From NCBI RefSeq assembly GCF_001280505.1, contig NZ_LBIO01000042.1, positions 124,001 through 188,000 on the forward strand: 64,000 nucleotides of DNA, given 5' to 3'. The notes below the pieces were generated by a model, which saw only the letters and a list, made by a program, of their open reading frames with translations, searched no databases and was not told the DNA's origin. Source of the stretch: Mangrovimonas sp. TPBH4 (GTDB lineage: Bacteria > Bacteroidota > Bacteroidia > Flavobacteriales > Flavobacteriaceae). Position 1 is the stretch's first letter, and the number at the start of each line of letters is the position of its first letter. This document shows positions 63,215 to 64,000 of the stretch, piece after piece. The position numbers and the translations under genes were made by a program.

Positions 63215-64000
63215 ATGGTAGTTGTTGCAGATAGTGGTTCTTCCAAATGTGATTGGGTGTTTTGTGTGTCAGGGTATGAGCCCATCAAGATTAGAGCCCG
63301 AGGATTAAATCCGTCTATATCCAACAAAAAAGCCTTGTTGGATATTTTAAAAAATACGGATGAGGTTTTGTTGCATGGGGAAAAGGTGCGTCACGTTTAT
63401 TTTTATGGAGCCGGATGCAATACTGTTGAGAGCAAAAATGTGATGAAAGATGTTTTGGTGGAAGTGTTTCCCAATGCTTATTTTGACGTGGAAGAAGATT
63501 TAATGGCTGCAGTAAAAGCTACCGTTAATGACAAATCGGGAGTCGTATGCATTTTGGGAACTGGTTCTAATGCATGTTATTTTGATGGAACTGAAATTAT
63601 CACCAAAGTACCTTCGTTGGGATATGTTTTGATGGATGAAGGCAGCGGTAATTACTTCGGCAGGGAGCTATTAAAAAGCTATTACTATCAACAAATGCCG
63701 GAAGATTTGAGAATGGCATTTTCAAAGCAATTTTCAATGGAGGAGAAGGAAGTGCTCCATAGGTTGTATAAGTGCAATGCGCCTAACAAATACTTGGCGC
63801 AATTTGCCCCATTTTTAGTGGAACATAAGTTGCATGGGTTTGCACGAGAACTATTGGTTCAGGGCTTTTCAGCGTTTATTGATAACCAATTGATGCAGTA
63901 TTCAGAAGAGTTGAAAACATGTCAGCTGCACTTTGTGGGGTCTATAGCTTTTTACGCTCAGGATGTGCTTCAAGAGGTGCTTGCTACTTATGATTTTCAG
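63215..64000 (+). CDS. N-acetylglucosamine kinase-like ATPase (BadF/BadG family), cut by window end
   Basis: 262 residues seen, no stop before the edge; the family is about 280-330 long, so little is missing. It opens with VVVADSGSSKCDWVF, the ATP phosphate-1 motif, then FYGAGC, ILGTGSNACYFDG and GYVLMDEGSGNYFGRELL. These fit the BadF/BadG/BcrA/BcrD kinases that phosphorylate GlcNAc in Bacteroidota. Starts 1 bp after the GH20 stop, so it is coupled. Makes GlcNAc-6-P for the NagB/PIG-L step (inferred). Confidence 0.88.
   Translation, partial: MVVVADSGSSKCDWVFCVSGYEPIKIRARGLNPSISNKKALLDILKNTDEVLLHGEKVRHVYFYGAGCNTVESKNVMKDVLVEVFPNAYFDVEEDLMAAVKATVNDKSGVVCILGTGSNACYFDGTEIITKVPSLGYVLMDEGSGNYFGRELLKSYYYQQMPEDLRMAFSKQFSMEEKEVLHRLYKCNAPNKYLAQFAPFLVEHKLHGFARELLVQGFSAFIDNQLMQYSEELKTCQLHFVGSIAFYAQDVLQEVLATYDFQ

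Overview
The window comes from a member of the Bacteroidota, most likely a marine-type Flavobacteriaceae. The grounds are promoters of the TTG-N19-TAnnTTTG type, SusC/SusD and other TonB-dependent receptors with carboxypeptidase-regulatory N-termini, weak Shine-Dalgarno signals, the rplM-rpsI-rpsB-tsf block, and a NagB protein fused to a PIG-L deacetylase. No species name can be given from the sequence alone. No CRISPR array, insertion sequence, phage or replication origin was seen.

Layout. 1-9.4 kb is a phosphate-acquisition block: a PiT permease (cut by the window edge), a phosphate-type porin, a small MORN-like secreted protein, and a TonB receptor with a duplicated beta-helix lipoprotein. 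Their promoters share 11-bp-spaced repeats that look like a Pho box. 9.4-17.6 kb is housekeeping: dgt, dxs, tadA, a cold-shock protein, a CLC channel and aspS. 17.7-24.5 kb is a TetR-TolC-adaptor-RND efflux operon with a clear operator. 24.5-30.5 kb holds a prenyl synthase and sucA-sucB. 30.5-31.3 kb holds no long gene but two tandem copies of a unit made of a palindrome, a promoter, a hairpin leader and a 33-codon membrane peptide; this is the most novel part of the window. 31.3-37.7 kb has an aspartic protease, tatD, an asparaginase, tRNA-Ser and an ExbB/ExbD energising operon. 37.9-49.8 kb carries rpoN, asnS, an MMPL exporter, an outer-membrane barrel, frr, pyrH, tsf, rpsB, rpsI and rplM.

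50-64 kb is a GlcNAc/chitooligosaccharide utilisation locus. Leftward: histidine kinase, LytTR regulator, NagP-like permease and NagX-like acyltransferase. Rightward: SusC, SusD, NagB/PIG-L fusion, GH20 hexosaminidase and a GlcNAc-kinase-like ATPase cut by the window end. Together these could bind and import chitooligosaccharides through the outer membrane, cleave them in the periplasm, import GlcNAc, phosphorylate it, deacetylate it and deaminate it to fructose-6-phosphate. No nagA is seen, so the fused PIG-L domain may supply the deacetylase step.
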